Shown piece after piece: positions 1 through 12,059 of a DNA stretch of 64,000 bases. The notes under the pieces were generated by a model. That model worked only from the letters and a program-made list of their open reading frames with translations. It had not been told where the DNA came from and made no database searches. Origin of the DNA: Hydractinia symbiolongicarpus (taxonomy: Eukaryota; Cnidaria; Hydrozoa; Anthoathecata; Hydractiniidae); NCBI RefSeq assembly GCF_029227915.1, contig NC_079880.1:1180001-1244000 (forward strand), given 5' to 3'. Position 1 is the stretch's first letter, and each line of letters starts with the position of its first letter. The position numbers and the translations under genes were made by a program.

Positions 1-2785
1 CGTTTCACTGGTAAAAGCGATGCAACCTAGTAATATGAGAAAAATATCGCTAAATACATGTTGGTACGAATATGTGACGCAACCGTTGTAACTGAAGCGG
101 ATTGATACCTGTAGAAATTCAATGAAATGTAGTTTTTGAATCTGTCTCTATTTCTTCTGCGCGTCCTAACGCCTACGATTGGTCCCACAGCACAAAATGA
201 CTTACTTGTCTACATTTTTGAATAAAGCGCTACCCCAGCGCCCAGTATAATCGCTGAGTTCTGGCAATCATGTCAAATTAAGAAGAATGTTATTTCTTGG
301 AGTCCAATTGTCTCACTTATCACATTTATAAGGTCATAGTCCAAAATCAGTTCAATTAAGTCCCACAGTCTATCGTTTTACTGTTAAAAGCGATACAACT
401 TAGTAATCTCGGAAAAAATCACTAAATACATGTTGGTACGAATATGTGATGCAACTGTTGTAGTTGAAACGGACTGATACCGTAAGAAAGTCAATAAAAT
501 GTAGTATTTGAAACTGTCTCTATTTCTTCAGCGCGCGCTAAGGGCTAGGATTGGTCCCACAGTAAAAATTGACTTATTTATCTAAATTTTTAAATGAAGC
601 GCTACCACAGCGCCCAGTATTATCGCTGAGTGTCGGCAATCATGTCAAATTAAGAAGAATGTTATTTCTTGGAGTCCAATTTTCTCACTTATCACATTTA
701 TAAGGTCATAGTCCAAAATCAGTTCAATTAAGTCCCACAGTCAATCGTTTCACTGTTAAAAGCGATACAACTTAGTAATATCGGAAAAAATCCCTAATTA
801 CATGTTGGTACGAATGTGTGACGCAACTGTTGTAGTTGAAACGGACTGACACCGTTAGAAAGTCAATAAAATGTAGTATTTGAAACTGTCTTGATTTCTT
901 CAGCGCGCGCTAAGGGCTAGGATTGGTCCCACAGTAAAAATTGACTTATTTATCTAAATTTTTAAATGAAGCGCTACCACAGCGTCCAGTGGTAATGCTC
1001 TGTTCCAGCAATCATGCCAAATTAAGAAGAATGTTATTTCTTGGAGTCCAATTGTCTCATTTATCACATTTATAAGTTCAAAGTCCAAAATCAGTTCAAT
1101 TAAGTCCCACAGTCAATCGTTGCATAGTTAAAGGCGATGCATCCTAGTAATATCAGAAAAATATCGCTAAATACATGTTGGTACGAATATGTGGCCCAAT
1201 CGTTGTAACTCAAACGGACTGACACCCTTAGAAAGTCAATGAAATGTACTTTTTGAAACTGTCGCTAATTCTTCAGCGCGTAATAACGGCTAGGATTGGT
1301 CCCACAGTAAAAAATGACTTAATAATCTAAATTTTTAAATGAAGTTCTACCCCAGCGCCCAGTGTAATCGCTGAGTTCCGGCAATCATGTCAAATTAAGA
1401 AGAATGTTATTTCTTGGAGTCCAATTGTCTCACTTATCACATTTATAAGGTCATAGTCCAAAATCAGTTCAATTAAGTCCCACAGTCAATCGTTTCACTG
1501 TTAAAAGCTATGCAACCTAGTAATAACAGATAAATATCGCTAAATACATGTTGGTACGAATATGTGACGCAATCGTTGTAACTGAAGCGGATTGATACCG
1601 TTACAAAGTCAATGAAATGTAGTTCTTAAAAGTGTCGCTATTTCTTCGGTGCACGATAACGGCTAGGATTGGTCCCACAGTAAAAATGACTTATTTATCT
1701 ACATTTTTAAATGAAGCGCTACCACAGCACCCAGTGTAATCGCTGAGTTCCGGCAATCACGTCAAATTAAGAAGAATGTTATTTCTTGGAGTCCAATTGT
1801 CTCATTTCTCACATTTATCAGGTCACAGTCCAAAGTTAGTTCAATTAAGTCCCACAGTCAATCGTTTCACTGTTAAAAGCGATACAACCTAGTAATACCG
1901 GAAAGATATCACCAAATACATGTTGGTACGAATATGTGACTCACCTGTTGTAACGCAAACGGATTTATACTGTTAGAAAGTCAATGAAATTTAGTTTTTG
2001 AATCTGTTGCTATTTCTTCAGCGCGCGATAACGGCTACGATTGGTCCAACAGCACAAAATGACTTATTTGTCTACATTTTTGAATAAATCGCTACCCCAG
2101 AGCCCAGTGTAATCTCCGAGTTCCGGCAATCATGTTAAATTAAGAAGAATGTTATATCTTGGAGTCCAATTGTCTCACTTATAACATTTATAACGTCACA
2201 GTCCAAAATAAGTTCAATTATGTGCCACAATCAATCGCTTTACTGGTGAAAGCGATGCAACCTAGTAATATGAGAAAAATATCGCTAAATACATGTTGGT
2301 ACGAATGTGTGACGCAGCCGTTGTAACTGAAGCGGATTGATAACCTTAGAAAGTCAATGAAATGTAGTTTTTGAATCTGGCTCTATTTCTTCTGCGCGTC
2401 CTAAGGCCTATGATTGGTCCCACAGCACAAAATGACTTACTTGTCTACATTTTTGAATAAAGCGCAACCCCAGCGCCCAGTGTAATCGCTGAGTTCTGGC
2501 AATCATGTCAAATTAAGAAGAATGTTATTTCTTGGAGTCCAATTGTCTCACTTATCACATTTATAAGGTCATAGTCCAAAATCAGTTCAATTAAGTCCCA
2601 CAGTCAATCGTTTCACTGTTAAAAGCGATACAACTTAGTAATCTCGGAAAAAATCACTAAATACACGTTGGTACGAATATGTGACGCAACTGTTGTGGTT
2701 GAAACGGACTGATACCGTTAGAAAGTGAATAAAATGTAGTATTTGAAACTGTCTCTATTTCTTCAGCGCGCGCTAAGGGCTAGAA

Positions 2786-2955
2786 TTGTTCCCACAGTAG
2801 AAATTGATTTATTTATCTAAATTTTTAAATGAAGCGCTACCACAGCGCCCAGTATTATCGCTGAGTGTCGGCAATCATGTCAAATTAAGAAGAATGTCAT
2901 TTCTTGGAATCCAATTGTCTCACTTATAACATTTATAAGGTCACAGTCCAAAGGA
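2786..2955. repeat. Half-length monomer, 170 bp
   Basis: Joins CACAGTCCAAA directly to GGATTGGT, losing about 202 bases. The next unit carries the linked ACCAAAG variant. Partner of 27,438. Confidence 0.92.
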
Positions 2956-3326
2956 TTGGTACCAAAGTAAAAATGACTTATTTATCTAAAATTATAAACA
3001 AAGCGCTACCACAGCGCCCAGTGTAATCGCTGAGTTCCGGCAATCACGTCAAATTAAGAAGAATGTTATTTCTTGGAGCCCAATTGTCTCACTTATCACA
3101 TTTATAAGGTCATAGTCCAAAATCAGTTTAATTAATTCCCACAGTCAATCGTTTCACTTTCAAAAGCGATACAACTTAGTAATATCGGAAAAAATCCCTA
3201 AATACATGTTGGTACGAATGTGTGACGCAACTGTTGTAGTTGAAACGGACTAACACCGTTAGAAAGTCAATGAAATATAGTTTTTGAAACTGTCGCAATT
3301 TCTTCACCGCGCGATAACGGCTAGGA

Positions 3327-3698
3327 TTGGTCCCACAGTAAAAATGACTTATTTATCTAAATTTTTAAATGAAGCGCTACCACAGCGCCCAGTGTAATCG
3401 CTGAGTTCCGGCAATCACGTCAAATTAAGAAGAATGTTATTTCTTGGAGTCCAATGGTCTCATTTATCACATTTATCAGGTCACAGTCCAAAGTTAGTTC
3501 AATTAAGGCCCACGGTCCATCGTTTCCTTGTTAAAAGCGATGCAACCTAGTAATATCAGAAAAATATCGCTAAATACATGTTGGTACGAATATGTGACAC
3601 AATCGTTGTAACTCAAACAGACTGACTTCCTTAGAAAGTCAATGAAATGTACTTTTTGAAACTGTCGCTAATTCTTCAGCGCGTGATAACGGCTAGGA
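3327..3698. repeat. Representative full-length monomer (372 bp)
   Basis: This unit is a convenient reference for the family. In order it holds the anchor at 3,327, a perfect 5-bp-stem hairpin GCGCT-ACCAC-AGCGC at 3,374-3,388, a TTGGA-G-TCCAA dyad at 3,444-3,454, a CCAAT within that dyad and an ATTGG (reverse CCAAT) at the anchor, the conserved ATGTTGGTACGAATATG segment, and the GCGCG stretch before the next anchor at 3,699. I saw no match to the CENP-B box pattern (TTCG followed at fixed spacing by A and CGGG) and no telomere repeats. Confidence 0.9.
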
Positions 3699-4575
3699 TT
3701 GGTCCCACAGTAAAAAATGACTTACTAATCTAAATTTTTAAATGAAGCGCTACCACAGCGCCCAGTGTAATCGCTGAGTTCCGGCAATCACGTCAAATTA
3801 GAAAGAAAGTTAATTCTTGGAGTCCAATTGTCTCATATCTCACATTTATCAGGTCACAGTCCAAAGTTAGTTCAATTAAGTCCCACAGTCAATCGTTTCA
3901 CTGTCAAAAGCGATACAACCTAGTAATACCGGAAAGATATCACCAAATACATGTTGGTACGAATATGTGACACACCTGTTGTAACACAAACGGATTTATA
4001 CTGTTAGAAAGTCAACGAAATTTAGTTTTTAAATCTGTTGCTATTTCTTCAGCGCGCGATAACGGCTACGATTGGTCCAACAGCACAAAATGACTTATTT
4101 GTCTACATTTTTGAATAAATCGCTACCCCAGAGCCCAGTGTAATCGCTGAGTTCCGGCAATCATGTCAAATTAAGAAGAACGTTACTTCTTGGAATCCAA
4201 TTGTCTCACTTATAACATTTATAAGGTCGCAGTCCAAAATCAGTTTAATTAAGTGCCACAGTTAATCGTTTCACTGTTAAAAGCGATGCAATCTAGTAAT
4301 ATGAGAAAAATATCGCTAAATACATGTTGGTACGAATATGTGACGCAACCGTTGTAACTGAAGCGGATTAATACCGTTAGAAAGTCAATGAAATGTAGTT
4401 TTTGAAACTGTCGCAACTTCTTCAGCGCGCGATAACGGCTAGGATTGGTCCGCCAGTACAAAATGACTTATTTATCTAAATTTTTAAATGAAGCGCTACC
4501 ACAGCGCTCAGTGTAATCGCTGAGTTCCGGCAATCACGTCAAATTAAGAAGAATGTTATTTCTTGGAGCCCAATA

Positions 4576-7500
4576 GTCTCACTTATCACATTTATAAGGT
4601 AGTAGTCCAAAATCAGTTCAATTAAGTCCCACAGTCAATCGTTTCACTGTTAAAAGCGAAGCAACCTAGTAATAACAGATAAATATCGCTAAATACATGT
4701 TGGTACGAATATGTGACGCAACCGTTGTAACTGAAGCGGATTAATACCGTTACAAAGTCAATGAAATGTAGTTCATAAAAGTGTCGCTATTTCTTCGGCG
4801 CGCCATAATGGCTAGGATTGGTCCCACATTAAAAATGACTTATTTATCTACATTTTTAAATGAAGCGCAACCACAGCGCCCAGTGTAATCGCTGAGTTCC
4901 GGCAATCACATCAAATTAAGAAGAATGTTATTTCTTGGAGTCCAAATGTCTCATTTATCACATTTATCTGGTCACAGTCCAAAGTTAGTTCAATTAAGTC
5001 CCACAGTCCATCGTTTCATTGTTAAAAGCGATGCAACTTAGTAATATCAGAAAAATATCGCTAAATACATGTTGGTACAAATATGTGATCCAACCATTGT
5101 AACTCAAACGGACTGACACTGTTAGAAAGTCAGTGAAATGTAGCATTTGAAACTGTCTCTATTTCTTCAGCGCGCGCTAACGGCTAGGATTCCTCCAACA
5201 GTTAAAAAGTGACTTTTTCATCTTAATTTTCAAATGAAGCGCTACCACATCGCCCATTGTAATCGCTGAGTTGCGGCAATCGTGTCAAATTAAGAAGCAT
5301 GTTATTTCTTGCAGCCCAATTGTGTCACCTTTACATTTATCAGGTCATAGCCCAAAATCAATTCAATTAAGTCCCACAGTCAATTGTTTCACTGTTAAAA
5401 GCGATACAACCTAGTAATACCGGAAAAATGTCACCAAATACATGTTGGTACGAATATGTGACTCACCTGTTGTAACACAAACAGATTTATACTGTTAGAA
5501 GGTCAATTAAAATTAGTTTTTGAATCTGTTGCTATTTCTTCAGCGCGCGATAACGGCTACGATTGGTCCAACAGCACAAAATGACTTATTTGTCTACATT
5601 TTTGAATAAATCGCTACCCCAGAGCCCAGTGTAATCGCTGAGTTCCGGCAATCAAGTCAAATTAAGAAGAATGTTATTTCTTGGAGTCCAATTTTCTCAC
5701 TTATAACATTTATAACGTCACAGTCCAAAATCAGTTCAATTACGTGCCACAGTCAATCGTTTCACTGTTAAAAGCGATACAACTTAGTAATCTCGGAAAA
5801 AATCACTAAATACATGTTGGTACGAATATGTGACGCAACTGTTGTGGTTGAAACGGACTGATACCGTTAGAAAGTCATTAAAATGTACTATTTGAAACTG
5901 TCTCTATTTCTTCAGCGCGCGCTAAGGGCTAGGATTGGTCCCACAGTAAAAATTGACTTATTTATCTAAATTTTGCTACCACAGCGCCCCGTATTATCGC
6001 TGAGTGTCGTCAATCATGTCAAATTAAGAAGAATGTTATTTCTTGGAATCCAATTGTATCACTTATACCATTTATAAGGTCACAGTCCAAAATCAGTTCA
6101 ATTAAGTGCCACAGTCAATCGTTTCAATGTTAAATGCGATGCAACCTAGTAATGTGAGAAAAATATCGCTAAATACATGTTGGTACGAATATGTAACGCA
6201 GCCGTTGTAACTGAAGTGGATTAATACCGTTAGAAAGTCAATGAAATTTAGTTTTGAAACTGTCGCAATTTCTTCAGCGCCCGATAACGGCTAGGATTGG
6301 TCCCACAGTAAAAATGACTTATTTGTCTAAATTTTTAAATAAAGCGCTACCACAGCGCCCAGTGTAATCGCTGAGTTGCGGCAATCATGTCAAATTAAGA
6401 AGAATCTTATTTCTTGCAGCCCAATTGTGTCACCTTTACATTTATCAGGTCACAGCCTAAAATCAGTTCAATTAAGTCCCACAGTCAATCGTTTCACTGT
6501 TAAAAGCGATACAACCTAGTAATACCGGAAAGATATCACGAAATACATTTGGGTACAAATATGTGACTCACTTGTTGTAACTCAAACAGACTGACACCCT
6601 TAGAAAGTCAATGAAATGTACTTTTTGAAACTGTCGCTAATTCTTCAGCGCGTGATAACGGCTAGGATTAGTCCCACAGTGAAAATTGACTTATTTATCT
6701 AAATTTTTAAATGAAGCGCTACCACAGCGCTCAGTATTATCGCTGTGTGTCGGCAATCATGTCAAATTAAGAAGAATCTTATTTCTTGCAGCCCAATTGT
6801 GTCACCTTTACATTTATCAGGTCACAGCCTAAAATCAGTTCAATTAAATCCCACAGTCAATCGTTTCACTGTTAAAAGCGATACAACCTAGTAATACCGG
6901 AAAGATATCACGAAATACATTTGGGTACAAATATGTGACTCACTTGTTGTAACAGAAACAGATTTATACTGTTAGAAATTCAATGAAATTTAGTTTTTGA
7001 ATCTGTTGCTATTTCTTCAGCGCGCGATAACGGCTACGATTGGTCCAACAGCAAAAAATGACTTATTTGTCTACATTTTTGAATAAAGCGCTACCCCAGC
7101 GCCCAGTGTAATCGCTGAGTTCCGGCAATCATGTCAAGTTAAGAAGAATGTTATTTCTTGGAGTGCGATTGTCTCACTTATCACATTTATAAGGTCATAG
7201 TCCAAAATCAGCTCAATTAAGTCCCACAATCAATCGTTTTACTGTTAAAAGCGATACAACTTAGTAATCTCGGAAAAAATCACTAAATGCATGTTGGTAC
7301 GAATATGTGACGCAACTGTTGTAGTTGAAAGGAACTGATACCGTCAGAAAGTCAATGAAATGTAGTATTTGAAACTGTCTCTAATTCTTCAGCGCGCGCT
7401 AAGGGCTAGGATTGGTACCACAGTAAAAATTGACTTATTTATCTAAATTTTTTAATGAAACGCTACCCCAGGGCCCAGTGTAATCGCTGAGTTCCGGCAA

Positions 7501-8287
7501 TCATGTCAAGTTATGAAGAATGTTATTCCTTGGAGTGCGATTGTCTCACTTATCACATTTATAAGGTCATAGTCCAAAGTTAGTTCAATTAAGTCCCACA
7601 GTCAATTCTTTCATTGTTAAAAGCGATGCAACCAAGTAATACCAGAAAAATATCGCTAAATACATGTTGGTACGAGCATGTGACCCAACCGTTGTAACTC
7701 AAACAAACTGACACCGTTAGAAAGTCAATGAAATGTACTTTTTGAAACTGTCGCTAATTCTTCAGCGCGCAATAGCGGCTAGGATTGGTCCCACACCACA
7801 AAATTACTTATTTGTCTACATTTTTGAATAAATCGCTACCCCAGCACCCAGTGTAATCGCTGAGTTCCGACAATCATGTCAAATTAAAAAGAATGTTATT
7901 TCTTGGAATCCAATTGTCTCACTTATAACATTTATAAGGTCACAGTCCAAAATCAGTTCAATTAAGTGCCACAGTCAATCGTTTCACTGTTAAATGCAAT
8001 GCAACCTAGTAATGTGAGAAAAATATCGCTAAATACATGTTGGTACGAATATGTGACGCAACCGTTGTAACTGAAGCGGATTAAAACCGTTAGAAAGTCA
8101 ATGAAATATAGTTTTTGAAACAGTCGCAATTTCTTCACCGCGCAATAACGGCTAGGATTGGTCCCACAGTAAAAATGACTTATTTATCTAAATTTTTAAA
8201 TGAAGCGCTACCACAGCGCCCAGTGTAATCGCTGACTTCCGGCAATCATGTCAAATTAAGAAGAATGTTATTTCTGGGAGTCAAATT
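4576..8287. repeat. 3.71-kb tandem duplication, first copy (10 monomers)
   Basis: Anchors 4,818, 5,190, 5,563, 5,935, 6,297, 6,668, 7,040, 7,412, 7,785 and 8,158 recur at +3,711 or +3,712. The left end is shared from GTCTCACTTATCACATTT followed by the private AAGGTAGTAGTCC variant. By eye this copy and the next are almost base-identical, unlike other repeat pairs in the window, so this looks like one of the youngest large duplications. Confidence 0.92.
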
Positions 8288-11200
8288 GTCTCACTTATCA
8301 CATTTATAAGGTAGTAGTCCAAAATCAGTTCAATTAAGTCCCACAGTCAATCGTTTCACTGTTAAAAGCGAAGCAACCTAGTAATAACAGATAAATATCG
8401 CTAAATACATGTTGGTACGAATATGTGACGCAACCGTTGTAACTGAAGCGGATTAATACCGTTACAAAGTCAATGAAATGTAGTTCATAAAAGTGTCGCT
8501 ATTTCTTCGGCGCGCCATAATGGCTAGGATTGGTCCCACATTAAAAATGACTTATTTATCTACATTTTTAAATGAAGCGCAACCACAGCGCCCAGTGTAA
8601 TCGCTGAGTTCCGGCAATCACATCAAATTAAGAAGAATGTTATTTCTTGGAGTCCAAATGTCTCATTTATCACATTTATCTGGTCACAGTCCAAAGTTAG
8701 TTCAATTAAGTCCCACAGTCCATCGTTTCATTGTTAAAAGCGATGCAACTTAGTAATATCAGAAAAATATCGCTAAATACATGTTGGTACAAATATGTGA
8801 TCCAACCATTGTAACTCAAACGGACTGACACTGTTAGAAAGTCAGTGAAATGTAGCATTTGAAACTGTCTCTATTTCTTCAGCGCGCGCTAACGGCTAGG
8901 ATTCCTCCAACAGTTAAAAAGTGACTTTTTCATCTTAATTTTCAAATGAAGCGCTACCACATCGCCCATTGTAATCGCTGAGTTGCGGCAATCGTGTCAA
9001 ATTAAGAAGCATGTTATTTCTTGCAGCCCAATTGTGTCACCTTTACATTTATCAGGTCATAGCCCAAAATCAATTCAATTAAGTCCCACAGTCAATTGTT
9101 TCACTGTTAAAAGCGATACAACCTAGTAATACCGGAAAAATGTCACCAAATACATGTTGGTACGAATATGTGACTCACCTGTTGTAACACAAACAGATTT
9201 ATACTGTTAGAAGGTCAATTAAAATTAGTTTTTGAATCTGTTGCTATTTCTTCAGCGCGCGATAACGGCTACGATTGGTCCAACAGCACAAAATGACTTA
9301 TTTGTCTACATTTTTGAATAAATCGCTACCCCAGAGCCCAGTGTAATCGCTGAGTTCCGGCAATCAAGTCAAATTAAGAAGAATGTTATTTCTTGGAGTC
9401 CAATTTTCTCACTTATAACATTTATAACGTCACAGTCCAAAATCAGTTCAATTACGTGCCACAGTCAATCGTTTCACTGTTAAAAGCGATACAACTTAGT
9501 AATCTCGGAAAAAATCACTAAATACATGTTGGTACGAATATGTGACGCAACTGTTGTGGTTGAAACGGACTGATACCGTTAGAAAGTCATTAAAATGTAC
9601 TATTTGAAACTGTCTCTATTTCTTCAGCGCGCGCTAAGGGCTAGGATTGGTCCCACAGTAAAAATTGACTTATTTATCTAAATTTTGCTACCACAGCGCC
9701 CCGTATTATCGCTGAGTGTCGTCAATCATGTCAAATTAAGAAGAATGTTATTTCTTGGAATCCAATTGTATCACTTATACCATTTATAAGGTCACAGTCC
9801 AAAATCAGTTCAATTAAGTGCCACAGTCAATCGTTTCAATGTTAAATGCGATGCAACCTAGTAATGTGAGAAAAATATCGCTAAATACATGTTGGTACGA
9901 ATATGTAACGCAGCCGTTGTAACTGAAGTGGATTAATACCGTTAGAAAGTCAATGAAATTTAGTTTTGAAACTGTCGCAATTTCTTCAGCGCCCGATAAC
10001 GGCTAGGATTGGTCCCACAGTAAAAATGACTTATTTGTCTAAATTTTTAAATAAAGCGCTACCACAGCGCCCAGTGTAATCGCTGAGTTGCGGCAATCAT
10101 GTCAAATTAAGAAGAATCTTATTTCTTGCAGCCCAATTGTGTCACCTTTACATTTATCAGGTCACAGCCTAAAATCAGTTCAATTAAGTCCCACAGTCAA
10201 TCGTTTCACTGTTAAAAGCGATACAACCTAGTAATACCGGAAAGATATCACGAAATACATTTGGGTACAAATATGTGACTCACTTGTTGTAACTCAAACA
10301 GACTGACACCCTTAGAAAGTCAATGAAATGTACTTTTTGAAACTGTCGCTAATTCTTCAGCGCGTGATAACGGCTAGGATTAGTCCCACAGTGAAAATTG
10401 ACTTATTTATCTAAATTTTTAAATGAAGCGCTACCACAGCGCTCAGTATTATCGCTGTGTGTCGGCAATCATGTCAAATTAAGAAGAATCTTATTTCTTG
10501 CAGCCCAATTGTGTCACCTTTACATTTATCAGGTCACAGCCTAAAATCAGTTCAATTAAATCCCACAGTCAATCGTTTCACTGTTAAAAGCGATACAACC
10601 TAGTAATACCGGAAAGATATCACGAAATACATTTGGGTACAAATATGTGACTCACTTGTTGTAACAGAAACAGATTTATACTGTTAGAAATTCAATGAAA
10701 TTTAGTTTTTGAATCTGTTGCTATTTCTTCAGCGCGCGATAACGGCTACGATTGGTCCAACAGCAAAAAATGACTTATTTGTCTACATTTTTGAATAAAG
10801 CGCTACCCCAGCGCCCAGTGTAATCGCTGAGTTCCGGCAATCATGTCAAGTTAAGAAGAATGTTATTTCTTGGAGTGCGATTGTCTCACTATCACATTTA
10901 TAAGGTCATAGTCCAAAATCAGCTCAATTAAGTCCCACAATCAATCGTTTTACTGTTAAAAGCGATACAACTTAGTAATCTCGGAAAAAATCACTAAATG
11001 CATGTTGGTACGAATATGTGACGCAACTGTTGTAGTTGAAAGGAACTGATACCGTCAGAAAGTCAATGAAATGTAGTATTTGAAACTGTCTCTAATTCTT
11101 CAGCGCGCGCTAAGGGCTAGGATTGGTACCACAGTAAAAATTGACTTATTTATCTAAATTTTTTAATGAAACGCTACCCCAGGGCCCAGTGTAATCGCTG

Positions 11201-11946
11201 AGTTCCGGCAATCATGTCAAGTTATGAAGAATGTTATTCCTTGGAGTGCGATTGTCTCACTTATCACATTTATAAGGTCATAGTCCAAAGTTAGTTCAAT
11301 TAAGTCCCACAGTCAATTCTTTCATTGTTAAAAGCGATGCAACCAAGTAATACCAGAAAAATATCGCTAAATACATGTTGGTACGAGCATGTGACCCAAC
11401 CGTTGTAACTCAAACAAACTGACACCGTTAGAAAGTCAATGAAATGTACTTTTTGAAACTGTCGCTAATTCTTCAGCGCGCAATAGCGGCTAGGATTGGT
11501 CCCACACCACAAAATTACTTATTTGTCTACATTTTTGAATAAATCGCTACCCCAGCACCCAGTGTAATCGCTGAGTTCCGACAATCATGTCAAATTAAAA
11601 AGAATGTTATTTCTTGGAATCCAATTGTCTCACTTATAACATTTATAAGGTCACAGTCCAAAATCAGTTCAATTAAGTGCCACAGTCAATCGTTTCACTG
11701 TTAAATGCAATGCAACCTAGTAATGTGAGAAAAATATCGCTAAATACATGTTGGTACGAATATGTGACGCAACCGTTGTAACTGAAGCGGATTAAAACCG
11801 TTAGAAAGTCAATGAAATATAGTTTTTGAAACAGTCGCAATTTCTTCACCGCGCAATAACGGCTAGGATTGGTCCCACAGTAAAAATGACTTATTTATCT
11901 AAATTTTTAAATGAAGCGCTACCACAGCGCCCAGTGTAATCGCTGA
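8288..11946. repeat. 3.71-kb tandem duplication, second copy
   Basis: This is the direct repeat of 4,576-8,235. The only internal difference I found is one missing T near 10,889 (CACTATCAC against CACTTATCAC), which changes the spacing of later anchors from 3,712 to 3,711. The right edge is near 11,946, where the first copy reads CTGACTTCCGGC and this one CTGAGTTCCAGC followed by a different class of monomer. Confidence 0.92.
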
Positions 11947-12059
11947 GTTCCAGCAATCATGTCAAATTAAGAAGAATGTTATTTCTTGGAGTCCAATGGT
12001 CTCATTTATCACATATATCAGGTCACAGTCCAAAGTTAATTCAATTAAGTCCCACAGTC

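Larger units (their letters stand above)
1..7886. repeat. Large duplicated block, copy 1
   Basis: Anchors 179 to 6,297 match anchors 24,830 to 30,949 at a constant offset of 24,651-24,652, unit by unit, including private variants: the short unit at 2,786-2,955, a roughly 10-base shortening in the unit 5,935-6,296, and the TTGGTCCGCCAG variant at 4,445. From 7,040 the offset becomes 24,280 because copy 1 has one extra monomer. Homology ends near 7,886, where copy 1 continues TTATTTCTTGGAATCC and copy 2 has TTTTTTCTTGGAGACC. In the parts I compared base by base, about 1 base in 100 differs. Confidence 0.9.

Noticed and set aside
3327-3390. Paired CCAAT/ATTGG motifs as a promoter in each monomer
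   Set aside because: ATTGG at the anchor and CCAAT in the TTGGAGTCCAA dyad recur in every unit, but there is no TATA or initiator context and no downstream gene. They are too short to count as promoters.
4249-4461. Short reading frames of 62-94 codons (4,249-4,461, 28,901-29,113, 39,762-40,046, 59,902-60,186 and 63,611-63,874 on the minus strand; 25,221-25,427, 30,758-30,946, 41,094-41,300, 54,463-54,669 and 61,234-61,449 on the plus strand)
   Set aside because: They lie at the same monomer phase in homologous satellite units and most sister monomers have stops there. No protein domain is recognisable. They are chance openings of the repeat.
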